From Nitrosomonas sp. Is79A3 (GTDB lineage Bacteria; Pseudomonadota; Gammaproteobacteria; Burkholderiales; Nitrosomonadaceae), in NCBI RefSeq assembly GCF_000219585.1, contig NC_015731.1, positions 2,914,001 to 2,978,000 of the forward strand: DNA of 64,000 nt, in the 5' to 3' direction. Of this stretch, positions 16,629 to 23,661 are shown one piece after another. The number at the start of each line of letters is the position of its first letter. Within the stretch, counting starts at the first letter, position 1. A program made the position numbers and the translations under genes. The notes under the pieces were generated by a model. It saw only the letters and a list, made by a program, of their open reading frames with translations, was not told the DNA's origin and ran no database searches.

Positions 16629-16820
16629 TCAATCTTGGCCACCGATCATAAATCCAGTGATATTCAGATGGGGTTCAAAGCCATTGAAGTTGGTGGGTGC
16701 CCCAATGAAATTGGTAACATTCAGCACGGGCGAAGCTTGTACGCCTGCTGGTACGGATAAGACTCCTACTGACAACAGCATTGCTGCAACTGCGGCATTA
16801 GTCTTTAAATTATTTTTTAT
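16629..16820 (-). pseudogene. Truncated exported protein with ATA in place of ATG start
   Basis: Reading on the minus strand from 16820: KNNLKTNAAVAAMLLSVGVL, then SVPAGVQASPVLNVTNF and so on to a TGA at 16629, 63 codons. This is a typical Sec signal peptide followed by the opening of a small secreted protein of the PEP-CTERM-like style seen elsewhere in this window, but the first codon is ATA and the protein stops early. AAGGGA lies directly upstream. Either a decayed gene or one started at an internal ATG (MLLSVGV). Confidence 0.45.
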
Positions 16821-17010
16821 GTTCCCTTAATTGGTTATTTGCATAACTGAAATGCCATATTTTGGCCTGTTATGTATAACATAATTAGCTGCTTTCAATA
16901 AATGGTAAATGCCTAAAATGATTTTGTGAATACAGTACGATTGCGACAAGAGCAACCGAACCAATAAAAAATGCAATATTTAAGGATTTCTATCCACAGG
17001 TAAAGCAACT

Positions 17011-17658
17011 TCACGAATTCCAGCGATTGTGAAATAGTAATTCTTGCAATGGACGTTCTTCTGCCCAACCTTCTAGTTTTAACATCGGAGCGGGATAAAA
17101 AGCTTCGACATGCCCCAGGCACAAAATGGCGACAGGCTTACTGCCCTCCGGCATGTTTAGCAATTGTGCAAGCTGTATGGGATCAAATAGTGAAACCCAG
17201 CCCATGCCTAATCCTTCTGCACGCGCAGCCAGCCAAAGATTTTGAATTGCGCAGGCGACAGAAGCCAGATCCATTTCAGGTAAAGTACGCCGTCCAAAGA
17301 TATGTTGCTCGCGTTGATCACTTAATGCAGCTACAAGCAGTTCGCCACATTTGCGGATACCCTCGACTTTCAGGCGCATGAATTCATCACCCCTTTCTGC
17401 GAGTGCCTCAGCGGTACGATGCCGTTCCTCTTCAACCATTGACGCGATGGTGCTGCGCAACTGGGTGTCGGTAATGCGGATAAATCGCCACGGTTGCATC
17501 AAACCCACACTAGGGGCTTGGTGTGCGGCGGAAAGTAGGCGTTTCAGTATGATCGGATCAATCGGATCAGGAAGAAAATGGCGCATATCGCGGCGCTCGG
17601 CGATGGCGCGATAAATGGCAGCACGTTCGGCATCACTGAAATGATGGCTATCGCTCAT
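17011..17658 (-). CDS. bluB: 5,6-dimethylbenzimidazole synthase
   Basis: 215-residue flavin-dependent enzyme of the nitroreductase fold that cannibalises FMNH2 to form the lower ligand of cobalamin. Diagnostic text: YRAIAERRDMRHFLPDP, LLSAAHQAPSVGLMQPWRFI and the C-terminal GMGWVSLFDP and LCLGHVEAF. Length fits BluB. No other cobalamin genes are in the window, so it may serve salvage of incomplete corrinoids. It lies between the two tRNA-Thr fragments, that is inside presumed island DNA. A small membrane-protein gene lies 5 bases upstream on the same strand. Confidence 0.92.
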   Translation of the reverse strand: MSDSHHFSDAERAAIYRAIAERRDMRHFLPDPIDPIILKRLLSAAHQAPSVGLMQPWRFIRITDTQLRSTIASMVEEERHRTAEALAERGDEFMRLKVEGIRKCGELLVAALSDQREQHIFGRRTLPEMDLASVACAIQNLWLAARAEGLGMGWVSLFDPIQLAQLLNMPEGSKPVAILCLGHVEAFYPAPMLKLEGWAEERPLQELLFHNRWNS

Positions 17659-17663
17659 GCTAT

Positions 17664-17864
17664 TTATTGATTGTTATCAATTATCGACATTATTGATGCG
17701 GCAATAATCATGATTAGTTGTGCGCTTGTGAGGTAAAACAACACCCTGGTGTATGTCTCTGTTGGGATACTCAACATTTTAATAAAAAAATCTCTAAAAC
17801 CGATTTGCACCAATATGATTGTACTGGAGATTAAAAGGAATATTGATAGTTCGTACTCGATCAT
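17664..17864 (-). CDS. Small two-helix membrane protein, hypothetical
   Basis: 66 residues with two hydrophobic segments, LSIFLLISSTIILVQIGF and VLFYLTSAQLIMIIAAS. Placed just upstream of bluB on the same strand, so it could be co-transcribed with it. The ribosome site is weak and I recognise no family; the hydrophobic pattern is the only support that it is a gene. Confidence 0.42.
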   Translation of the reverse strand: MIEYELSIFLLISSTIILVQIGFRDFFIKMLSIPTETYTRVLFYLTSAQLIMIIAASIMSIIDNNQ

Positions 17865-17944
17865 TTTGTTGTACTAGAGCTGCAGTTAACTATATTGGTG
17901 TCACGACTATCATTAACAGCCTTGAAGTACTCGTATAACTCTCA

Positions 17945-18388
17945 TCAATCTTTGATGTGGTGGTAAGCTACCTCAAGGCATTCTTCCAGTGAATAATTAT
18001 AGAATCTTGCTATTCCAGATAATATGATCAACAAATCATCTAAAATTGCTCTGTAAGGGTTGCCTTTATTTATTGCGTCCGATAGTACTCCGAATTCTTC
18101 CCATAGTTCGTACATGAAGCTGCTGATGGCGTCATGATCATCATCGATTTTTGAAAGATCTGATCGTGCAATGAATTCTCCAATGTTGTATTTGTCCATT
18201 GCAGAAAGAACTATTATCACAACAAAACAGTCACCAACATCATTTCTGCAATCTTTTCGATTAGCTATTGATCTTGATAACTTGCCTGCTTCTGAAATAA
18301 GTTTAAGGGTTTGGATCTTGGGATCAGAGCCCGCAATCAGGTTTCTTTCTTCTGCCCAGGTTGTTACTTTTTGAATTAGTTCGTTCAT
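17945..18388 (-). CDS. MazG-like protein with two degenerate half-domains
   Basis: 147 residues with AAGGAG 8 bases before the ATG. Residues 1-65 match the start of phage-type MazG-like nucleotide pyrophosphohydrolases (WAEERNLIAGSDPKIQTLKL), and residues about 88-147 repeat the metal-binding half again (LWEEFGVLSDAINKG then LDDLLIIL and EECLEVAYHHIKD). The ExxE...ExxD metal motif is altered in both: E33-x2-K36 with D50-x2-D53, and E98-x2-V101 with I115-x2-D118. So it may bind nucleotides without hydrolysing them, or form a site across the repeat. Lies in island DNA, alone. Confidence 0.75.
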   Translation of the reverse strand: MNELIQKVTTWAEERNLIAGSDPKIQTLKLISEAGKLSRSIANRKDCRNDVGDCFVVIIVLSAMDKYNIGEFIARSDLSKIDDDHDAISSFMYELWEEFGVLSDAINKGNPYRAILDDLLIILSGIARFYNYSLEECLEVAYHHIKD

Positions 18389-19042
18389 TTAGCATTCTCC
18401 TTAAATTGTTTTGTAACCCCACGCTCAATTTAACGTACCTTTTTCTTCTTGGCAGCTACCAATTGCCAAATAACTTCTTTATTAGCTTAGATTCGTTGCT
18501 TAGTAAAGCTAAAACAATAGAATCTGCTTTACTTAATATTTGCACAGGCAATTTAGATGAAATTAATATTGGATTTAGTAAAATTAAAGATCTAATTCGA
18601 ATTCTCGATAGATATGCAAATTTATAAAATATATAAGTAACTGTTTTTAATAATTTAAACTAATATAATTATTGCTATTTCTATCTGTAATTGGAATAAT
18701 TCCACCTTTGGAACACATTAAACATGTTGAGGGTCTAAAAAATATCCTCAACGTCTTAAAATATACTCTAGCAAGTTTCTATAAAGAAGGAGTATTTGAT
18801 ACTGTAGATAAAGAAGAAATTTTAAACAAATTTCTGAAAGAAATATTGAATACTGATCTTAGTAGATTCATGAATTAATTAGCGTAGAAAATTTTTGTAT
18901 TGATTAGCAGCTAGATTAATTGTGGAAAAATTGTGCCAAACTGTACTAGAAATTCCATTGTTTGGGGCTGCGTGGCATTGATTTACTGCATGGCAAGCAA
19001 TGCAAGTTATTGATTATTTCATAAATTAATTAATGACTATGT
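18389..19042. other. AT-rich gap with no supported gene
   Basis: Two short plus-strand frames (18361-18627 and 18672-18878) lack ribosome sites and family resemblance. Their leucine/lysine-rich text (for instance VEGLKNILNVLKYTLAS) could be a decayed helical protein. A tRNA-Thr remnant ends the stretch. Confidence 0.4.
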
Positions 19043-19087
19043 TTCGTAATCAGTAGGTCCGCAGTTCGATTCTGCGCAACAGCACCA
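19043..19087 (+). other. tRNA-Thr(CGU) 3'-end fragment, attachment-site copy 2
   Basis: 45 bases from TTCGTAA to ACCA, 42 of 45 identical to 13922-13966. Here the T stem is intact (CGCAG / CTGCG around TTCGATT), while the bases 5' of the anticodon loop do not form a tRNA, so again only the 3' end is present. After CCA both copies continue with a similar A-rich string (ATAAAACA...), so homology reaches slightly beyond the tRNA end. Confidence 0.85.
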
Positions 19088-19221
19088 ATAAAACAGTAGG
19101 TTATAATTATTTAAAAGATTTTAATGTTTCGATGTATGCGCCATGTCGGTAAGAAGAATCGAGATTTCGTATCTAGTTCTGTATATCAAATTTAATAATG
19201 TGAATTTTATGTAAACAAATC

Positions 19222-19250
19222 GTGAACTTTTTGTGAAGTGTGCTATCTTA
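19222..19250 (+). promoter_or_regulatory. Conserved upstream block of membrane peptide gene 1
   Basis: GTGAACTTTTTGTGAAGTGTG then CTATCTTA, matched by 19815-19843 upstream of the paralogous gene (25 of 29 identical). TATCTTA could be a -10 box. Preserved in both copies while the rest of the spacer has drifted, which suggests promoter function. Confidence 0.55.
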
Positions 19251-19307
19251 GATAAAGCAAGGCCATATACAAGATAGCTTCAATAAACTTCCAACCAGGA
19301 GATTCAC

Positions 19308-19547
19308 ATGAAAACAAGTCAAAATACTATTTACACAGCTGTAAAAATTACTTTCGTTTTATTTGGCATTGTGCCTCTGATTGGGCTTATGATGTTTGGT
19401 GATTTACCTTCGTTTTCAGTAATGGGAACTGAAGTAAATTGGATAGAAGCTGATATCGTTTTAGGAATTCTATTTTTTATAGGCTACCTTGTATTTGCCA
19501 GCATATCTACTAAAGCACGCGTTTCGAAGCAAAAAATTCATGCCTAA
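19308..19547 (+). CDS. Small two-helix membrane protein, tandem paralogue 1
   Basis: 79 residues: short basic start, membrane helix 1 (ITFVLFGIVPLIGLMMFG), conserved loop DLPSFSV and EVNWIEAD, helix 2 (LGILFFIGYLVFASI), basic tail ending KQKIHA. AGGAGA lies 5 to 10 bases upstream of the ATG. About two thirds of residues match the second copy at 19902; the loop and first helix are most alike. Each copy has its own upstream block and terminator, so it is a duplicated single-gene unit. Function unknown; both the loop and two-helix topology under selection suggest a real inner-membrane peptide. Confidence 0.78.
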   Translation: MKTSQNTIYTAVKITFVLFGIVPLIGLMMFGDLPSFSVMGTEVNWIEADIVLGILFFIGYLVFASISTKARVSKQKIHA

Positions 19548-19563
19548 ATTTTCTTAGGCAAAA

Positions 19564-19595
19564 AGGAGGCCAATGTTGTTATACATTGGCCTCCT
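19564..19595 (+). terminator. Terminator of membrane peptide gene 1
   Basis: AGGAGGCCAATGT (19564-19576) pairs perfectly with ACATTGGCCTCCT (19583-19595) round a 6-base loop; followed by TCTATTT. 17 bases past the stop. Confidence 0.85.
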
Positions 19596-19631
19596 TCTAT
19601 TTAGAAACGAAGGTATAGATATCTGTTCCAT

Positions 19632-19754
19632 TTTGCCGCGTCCTTCTTGAATCCAACGCACCTTTCGATAACCACCTGAACCGCGCACAATATCACCCCG
19701 TGGGAGAGACGTTGCGTCATCAATTATTTTTAATCGATTCTTTAAGACAACCAT
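19632..19754 (-). pseudogene. Fragment of a RelE-type toxin gene
   Basis: 41 codons between the two paralogue units read IIDDATSLPRGDIVRGSGGY then RKVRWIQEGRGK, the central signature of RelE/HigB-like toxins (G-x-GG-x-RKVRW-x-x-x-GRGK). Nothing of the N-terminal helix or the C-terminal strand remains and no antitoxin is next to it. A relic of a toxin-antitoxin module caught in the duplicated region. Confidence 0.6.
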
Positions 19755-19814
19755 CGAGATTTCTTAGATTTTCTGTATGTATATTTAAGAATGTTAATTT
19801 ATTGTTAAATTATT

Positions 19815-19843
19815 GTGAACTTTGCGTGAAGTATGCTATCTTA
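19815..19843 (+). promoter_or_regulatory. Conserved upstream block of membrane peptide gene 2
   Basis: GTGAACTTTGCGTGAAGTATG then CTATCTTA and TAAT, the counterpart of 19222-19250. Here TATAAT follows directly, a perfect -10 hexamer candidate. Confidence 0.55.
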
Positions 19844-19901
19844 TAATTAAGGCAAGTCCATATTTAAATAATTTCGATAAATTTCTAACTTGGAGATTCA
19901 C

Positions 19902-20144
19902 ATGAAAACAAATAAAAATATTTTTTACACAGCTGTAAAATTCACTTTCGTTTTATTCGGGATTGTGCCCATGATCGGGCTTATGCTATTTGGTGATTTG
20001 CCTTCGTTTTCAGTACTACAATCCGAAGTAAATTGGGTAGAGGCTGATCTCTTTTTAGGAACGGTATTTTTTCTAAGCTATCTTGTAATTGGCAGTACGT
20101 TTAAAAATAAAACGCGCTTACCAATGCAGAAAATTTATGCCTAA
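19902..20144 (+). CDS. Small two-helix membrane protein, tandem paralogue 2
   Basis: 80 residues, paralogue of the 19308 gene. Start at ATG 19902 is chosen over the TTG at 19890 because it aligns with the first copy and has GGAGA 6 bases upstream. Helix 1 FTFVLFGIVPMIGLMLFG, loop DLPSFSV and EVNWVEAD, helix 2 GTVFFLSYLVIG, tail MQKIYA. Amino-acid changes between the copies are mostly conservative, so both have probably stayed functional. No family recognised. Confidence 0.78.
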   Translation: MKTNKNIFYTAVKFTFVLFGIVPMIGLMLFGDLPSFSVLQSEVNWVEADLFLGTVFFLSYLVIGSTFKNKTRLPMQKIYA

Positions 20145-20163
20145 ATTTGCTTAGGTTCAAAGG

Positions 20164-20194
20164 AAGCCCATTGTCGTTATACATTGGGCTTTTT
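20164..20194 (+). terminator. Terminator of membrane peptide gene 2
   Basis: AAGCCCATTGT and ACATTGGGCTT (10 of 11 paired) round a 6-base loop, followed by TTTTC. Same layout as the terminator at 19564-19595. Confidence 0.85.
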
Positions 20195-20274
20195 CTATTC
20201 AGAATTTTGTTAGTCAATAGCAGCGCGTAGCTTCTCAAGTAGTTTGTTTTTGGTGCACCATGCATTTGATTCAT

Positions 20275-20973
20275 CTAATGCAGCGTTACTTCCCCACAAC
20301 ACTTTTTGTATTTTTTCCCGGAACCACAAGGACAGGGGGTGTTACGTCCTGTTTTTGCCTGTTCGCGGCGCAGTGCGCCTGTTTGTTTTGCTAATTGTGA
20401 TGCCATTTTTCGCTGAGGCTCAAAATAACGATAAATGTGCATTACACCAGCAGATAGGCTAATCAATAACTTCTCACGCAATTCTTCACTAACTGGTTCT
20501 TTGTATGGCCGCATGCTTGGATCAGGATCATGTTCGTAAAAAAGCGCAAAGATGGCTACCAATGCACCGCCTTCTTCTTCGTTATCCATCAAGTCCAACC
20601 AATCAGCGCGATGAAATTCTGTGCCGCGCATGAATCCTTTCGCCCAATCATTACCGGAAAAAGACTCACCCGATTCATCACTGAAAATGATAGGCAAAAA
20701 AACTTTCTCATTTTTTAATCTGTGCAGAACATCATTCCAATGACGCAATAATAGTTTCACAAATATTTCGGATTGCTGGTCACTTTCAAAGGCTTCATGA
20801 TCAGGCATTTCTCCGCCGCCCCAGATTTCTGGTAAATAGGTACTTGGCGGCATTATTTCTGGGGAACAGTGCAAGGCTGTAAAGAAACCATCCAACATCT
20901 CCAGATTCATTGCCAGTTCATGCTTAAAGCGATCCAAGAATAAACTAAGCTGATCATAGTCAGCTTCAGACAT
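20275..20973 (-). CDS. YecA-family (UPF0149) protein with C-terminal SEC-C zinc motif
   Basis: 232 residues from ATG 20973 ([16 protein letters not shown]); an earlier in-frame ATG at 21036 would overlap the upstream gene by 38 bases and adds unlike sequence. The body matches UPF0149/Yec[19 protein letters not shown] and [16 protein letters not shown]. The C-terminus [17 protein letters not shown] is the SEC-C zinc finger as in SecA. Such proteins may bind ribosomes or nucleic acids; the exact role is unknown. It lies downstream of a HigA-like antitoxin on the same strand. Confidence 0.9.
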   Translation of the reverse strand: MSEADYDQLSLFLDRFKHELAMNLEMLDGFFTALHCSPEIMPPSTYLPEIWGGGEMPDHEAFESDQQSEIFVKLLLRHWNDVLHRLKNEKVFLPIIFSDESGESFSGNDWAKGFMRGTEFHRADWLDLMDNEEEGGALVAIFALFYEHDPDPSMRPYKEPVSEELREKLLISLSAGVMHIYRYFEPQRKMASQLAKQTGALRREQAKTGRNTPCPCGSGKKYKKCCGEVTLH

Positions 20974-20998
20974 TGTATTTGGGTGGTTTTTTCTCACG

Positions 20999-21331
20999 CT
21001 AACCTTCTTCACGAATAGCAATACGTACCCGCTCAAGCATTTTGTTGGTCAGGTGAGAACGGCGTTCGAGCTGGCTAACATAAGCTTGACTGACACCAAG
21101 CCGCTGTGCAAGCTGTTCTTGGGTAATACCTTCCTTGATGCGTGCCAAGGCCACAGGATTATCGACATAATCTTCAAGAATAAATGGCTCATAAGCTTGC
21201 TCAGAACTTTGGTTTGTCGCACAAGCAGCCAATTCTTTTTCGATCTGATCTTTCAGGGCACGATAAATCGCCACAGGTAACAAGACATATTCATCTTTTC
21301 CATGAATGGATTTTATTTTTTGTAATGTCAT
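20999..21331 (-). CDS. XRE-family antitoxin (HigA/RelB-type), orphaned
   Basis: 110-residue DNA-binding antitoxin. C-terminal helix-turn-helix reads [20 protein letters not shown]; the N-terminal part ([19 protein letters not shown]) is the usual toxin-contact region. Its ATG overlaps the TGA of the toxin relic upstream, the normal toxin-first coupled layout. With the toxin broken, it remains as an orphan regulator or immunity gene. Confidence 0.9.
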   Translation of the reverse strand: MTLQKIKSIHGKDEYVLLPVAIYRALKDQIEKELAACATNQSSEQAYEPFILEDYVDNPVALARIKEGITQEQLAQRLGVSQAYVSQLERRSHLTNKMLERVRIAIREEG

Positions 21332-21543
21332 TTGTAAGCATCTCCACGCGGTTTGATTTTTTCAACAGCAATAATCTTAACGACATCATGCCGTTCAAAA
21401 ATAATACGCCAGTTACCAACTCTTAATCGAAAGTACGGTTCACCTTCCAGTTTCTCGGCAATCCTGAATCACTCTGATCTGGGCAAACCTTGTAATTTTT
21501 TCTTGGCTTGAGACCGAATCAATAAGCTGTATGGTTCGCGCAT
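21328..21543 (-). pseudogene. RelE/ParE-type toxin gene with internal stop and deletion
   Basis: Starts ATG at 21543: MREPYSLLIRSQAKKKLQGL then PRSE, TGA, then FRIAEKLEGEPYFRLRVGNW then RIIFERHDVVKI and the terminal KPRGDAYK. This is the RelE-type plan, but one sense codon has become TGA and about a dozen residues between RIAEK and LEGEPY are missing compared with the family. The antitoxin gene downstream overlaps its last base pairs (ATGA). The toxin is dead; the module is a relic. Confidence 0.85.
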
Positions 21544-22503
21544 ATTATAAGTTATAAAATATTATATTCAAGTGTTCTGATGAACAGGAAATTTCAGTAT
21601 TTTCTTTTCTTCATTGATTTCAAAGTATCGTAATAATTGCGCTGATATTTGTTCCATAGATTTTCTTAAGCGTTCCACATCATTAAAAATATAACCCGCC
21701 GTTACATCATTGGTCATTTTATGATTCACTAGTCGTTTGAGTGCATAAGCGGATATATCGATACTCTCGGCCACCGTGATAAAAGTCCGGCGTAGATCAT
21801 GAAGCGTAAACGATACACTGGATAATTCGGTGACTTTCTGCACCTGCCGGCGGGGTTCAATTAAATACCCTGCTTTACCATCCCCAGCAAAAACATATTC
21901 CGAATCTGTTGCAGCCTTTCTGCTTCTCAGAAGATCGGAAATAAAATCAGTTAACGGCGGCGTCAAAGGTTCTCGATTCTTGGTATCAGTCAATGTGAAA
22001 AAACGATCATTTAAATCAATATCTTCCCATTTCACGGTTGCAGCTTCCTGACGACGTAAACCGGTAAACAAAAGGAATAAAAGATAATCAGCCACCAGTG
22101 CGGATTGGTTAGTAACTTTGTCTTGTTTTAGAGATAGAACGGCCTGATACCAAGAGGCAAGTTGATGGGGTTTGATAACAGTTTGACGGCGATCTACCCG
22201 ATACCACGCGCGGGTTTGGGTGAGGTGCATCACGGGATTCTCTCGTAAGATTGCATGGCCACTGCCATCTTCGTATTGTGCACTAGCGAAATTAAATAGT
22301 GCACGTAGAAAGCGCATAGAAAGGTTGGCGTAGGCTTCTCCACGCTTTGTACCGATTTTGCTGTGACGTTTGGAGATCATATCTTTACCAATATCCAGCA
22401 TTGCTTTGTTTTGCCAATCAGCAAACACAACCTGCATTACACGCTGATAATTATAAAAAGTTCGGAGTTTAAGATTCTTTCTAACCGTGATGAAGTCATT
22501 ATT

Positions 22504-23611
22504 GATCCGGCCATTAAATAGTTTTAAGCGGCATATTTTACGTACGGATCTTGGAAGTAAGAAGCAACGCGCTCTGGATTATTCTGCAGCATCAACATAT
22601 GATCATCGACAGCGGCATGTAATTTCTCCTTGGTACGCACCGGAACTTTCGAACCGATAGCCTGCTTCAAATCTGAGTTTAATCTTTCTTCTGGATTTAA
22701 TTCCGGACTGTAGCTGGGTAAATAAAAGCATTCGATCTTTTCCTTATTTTCTTCCAGCCAAGCCTTCTCTGGTTTGCTGTGGTGCACTCTCAAATTATCC
22801 AGGATCAAGAACACTTTCTTCCCTGCATCCTTGATCAGTAGTTCGAGAAATTCAATGAGTCTATCTGAATTGAAATTTCCATCAATAATCTGCCAGCGTG
22901 CACAGCCTTTGTTGGTTACAGTGGCAATCATTGACAGCCGTTGCCGCGTGCCAGGAGCGTAGGTCACGGGTGTTTTTCCCTTGGGTGCAAAGCCACGTCC
23001 TCGCACATCCGTATTGACTAATCCTGTCTCATCACCCCAGTGAATCTCCCCGCCTTCAGTTTGAGCGCGCTTGGCAATATCCGGATATTGCTCATTGAGC
23101 CATTGCTTTACCGCCTCCAGGCGTTGTTCATAAGCACGTCGGATCGGCTTCTGCGGGGTAAATCCCCAACGCTTGAGGTAGTGTCCCACCGTGCGTATCG
23201 GCATGGATATGCCACATTCCTGCTCAATTAACTGTCTTATCGCCCCACGATTCCACAACGCAAAATCTATCTTCAGTTGCTCAGGACGCTTATCACAAAT
23301 AAGCCGTTGCAATCTCAACTCCTGCTCTTCGCTTAGGCTGCGTTTGTCACCCGTACGTCGGCCGCGTCTACCAGGCTTTAGTCCAGCTGCACCACCTTCT
23401 TCATAAAGTCGAATAATCTTCTTCACAGCCGTGTCGCTCAGCTCCGTAACCTGCGCTATTTGCCCAGGTTTGCCGCCTCGCTTGTGAAGACGAATCACTT
23501 GCCGGCGACGTTCATGCAGCGCTTCATCTTTTAAGGTTCTTGCATCTATTTTTTCCATCCTCCTACGACATGCAAAATCAACAAAAATTCAAACTATTTA
23601 TTGGCCGGATC
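22504..23611 (-). mobile_element. IS630-family element inside the second integrase
   Basis: 1108 bp. Left end GATCCGGCCATTAAATAGTT and right end (reverse complement) GATCCGGCCAATAAATAGTT, 19 of 20 identical. A TA dinucleotide follows the right end; the left flank reads TT, so the usual TA duplication is damaged on one side. One intact transposase. Confidence 0.92.
22524..23558 (-). CDS. IS630-family transposase
   Basis: 344-residue transposase. N-terminal helix-turn-helix pair (GKPGQIAQVTELSDTAVKKI and the GAIRQLIEQECGISM segment) followed by a DDE core: IHWGDETGLVNTD (Asp), FLILDNLRVHHS (Asp), YSPELNPEERLNSDLKQ (Glu), all in place. Full length and uninterrupted; encoded on the same strand as the integrase it splits. 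Confidence 0.95.
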   Translation of the reverse strand: MEKIDARTLKDEALHERRRQVIRLHKRGGKPGQIAQVTELSDTAVKKIIRLYEEGGAAGLKPGRRGRRTGDKRSLSEEQELRLQRLICDKRPEQLKIDFALWNRGAIRQLIEQECGISMPIRTVGHYLKRWGFTPQKPIRRAYEQRLEAVKQWLNEQYPDIAKRAQTEGGEIHWGDETGLVNTDVRGRGFAPKGKTPVTYAPGTRQRLSMIATVTNKGCARWQIIDGNFNSDRLIEFLELLIKDAGKKVFLILDNLRVHHSKPEKAWLEENKEKIECFYLPSYSPELNPEERLNSDLKQAIGSKVPVRTKEKLHAAVDDHMLMLQNNPERVASYFQDPYVKYAA

Positions 23612-23661
23612 TATAAGGGCTTGCTCCAGAGTGGTTCCTTGCAGTGCTTTATATTTCTTTT

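Larger units (their letters stand above)
21568..23659 (-). pseudogene. Second tyrosine integrase, broken by IS630 and truncated by IS1595
   Basis: The C-terminal 290 residues or so (21568-22503) hold the catalytic core: FLLFTGLRRQEAATVKW (Arg), FTLHDLRRTFITVAE (HxLR), LVNHKMTNDVTAGYI (His and Tyr). Upstream, the IS630 at 22504-23611 interrupts it; beyond the IS, bases 23612-23659 encode KKYKALQGTTLEQALI, joining NNDFITVRKNLKLRTFY on the near side in a compatible frame. The remaining N-terminus is gone where the IS1595 begins at 23662. So two IS events removed the function of this integrase, presumably fixing its element in place. Confidence 0.88.

Noticed and set aside
18672..18878. 68-codon plus-strand ORF in the AT-rich gap
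   Set aside because: TTG start, no ribosome site, low-complexity lysine/leucine text; cannot be told from random AT-rich sequence.
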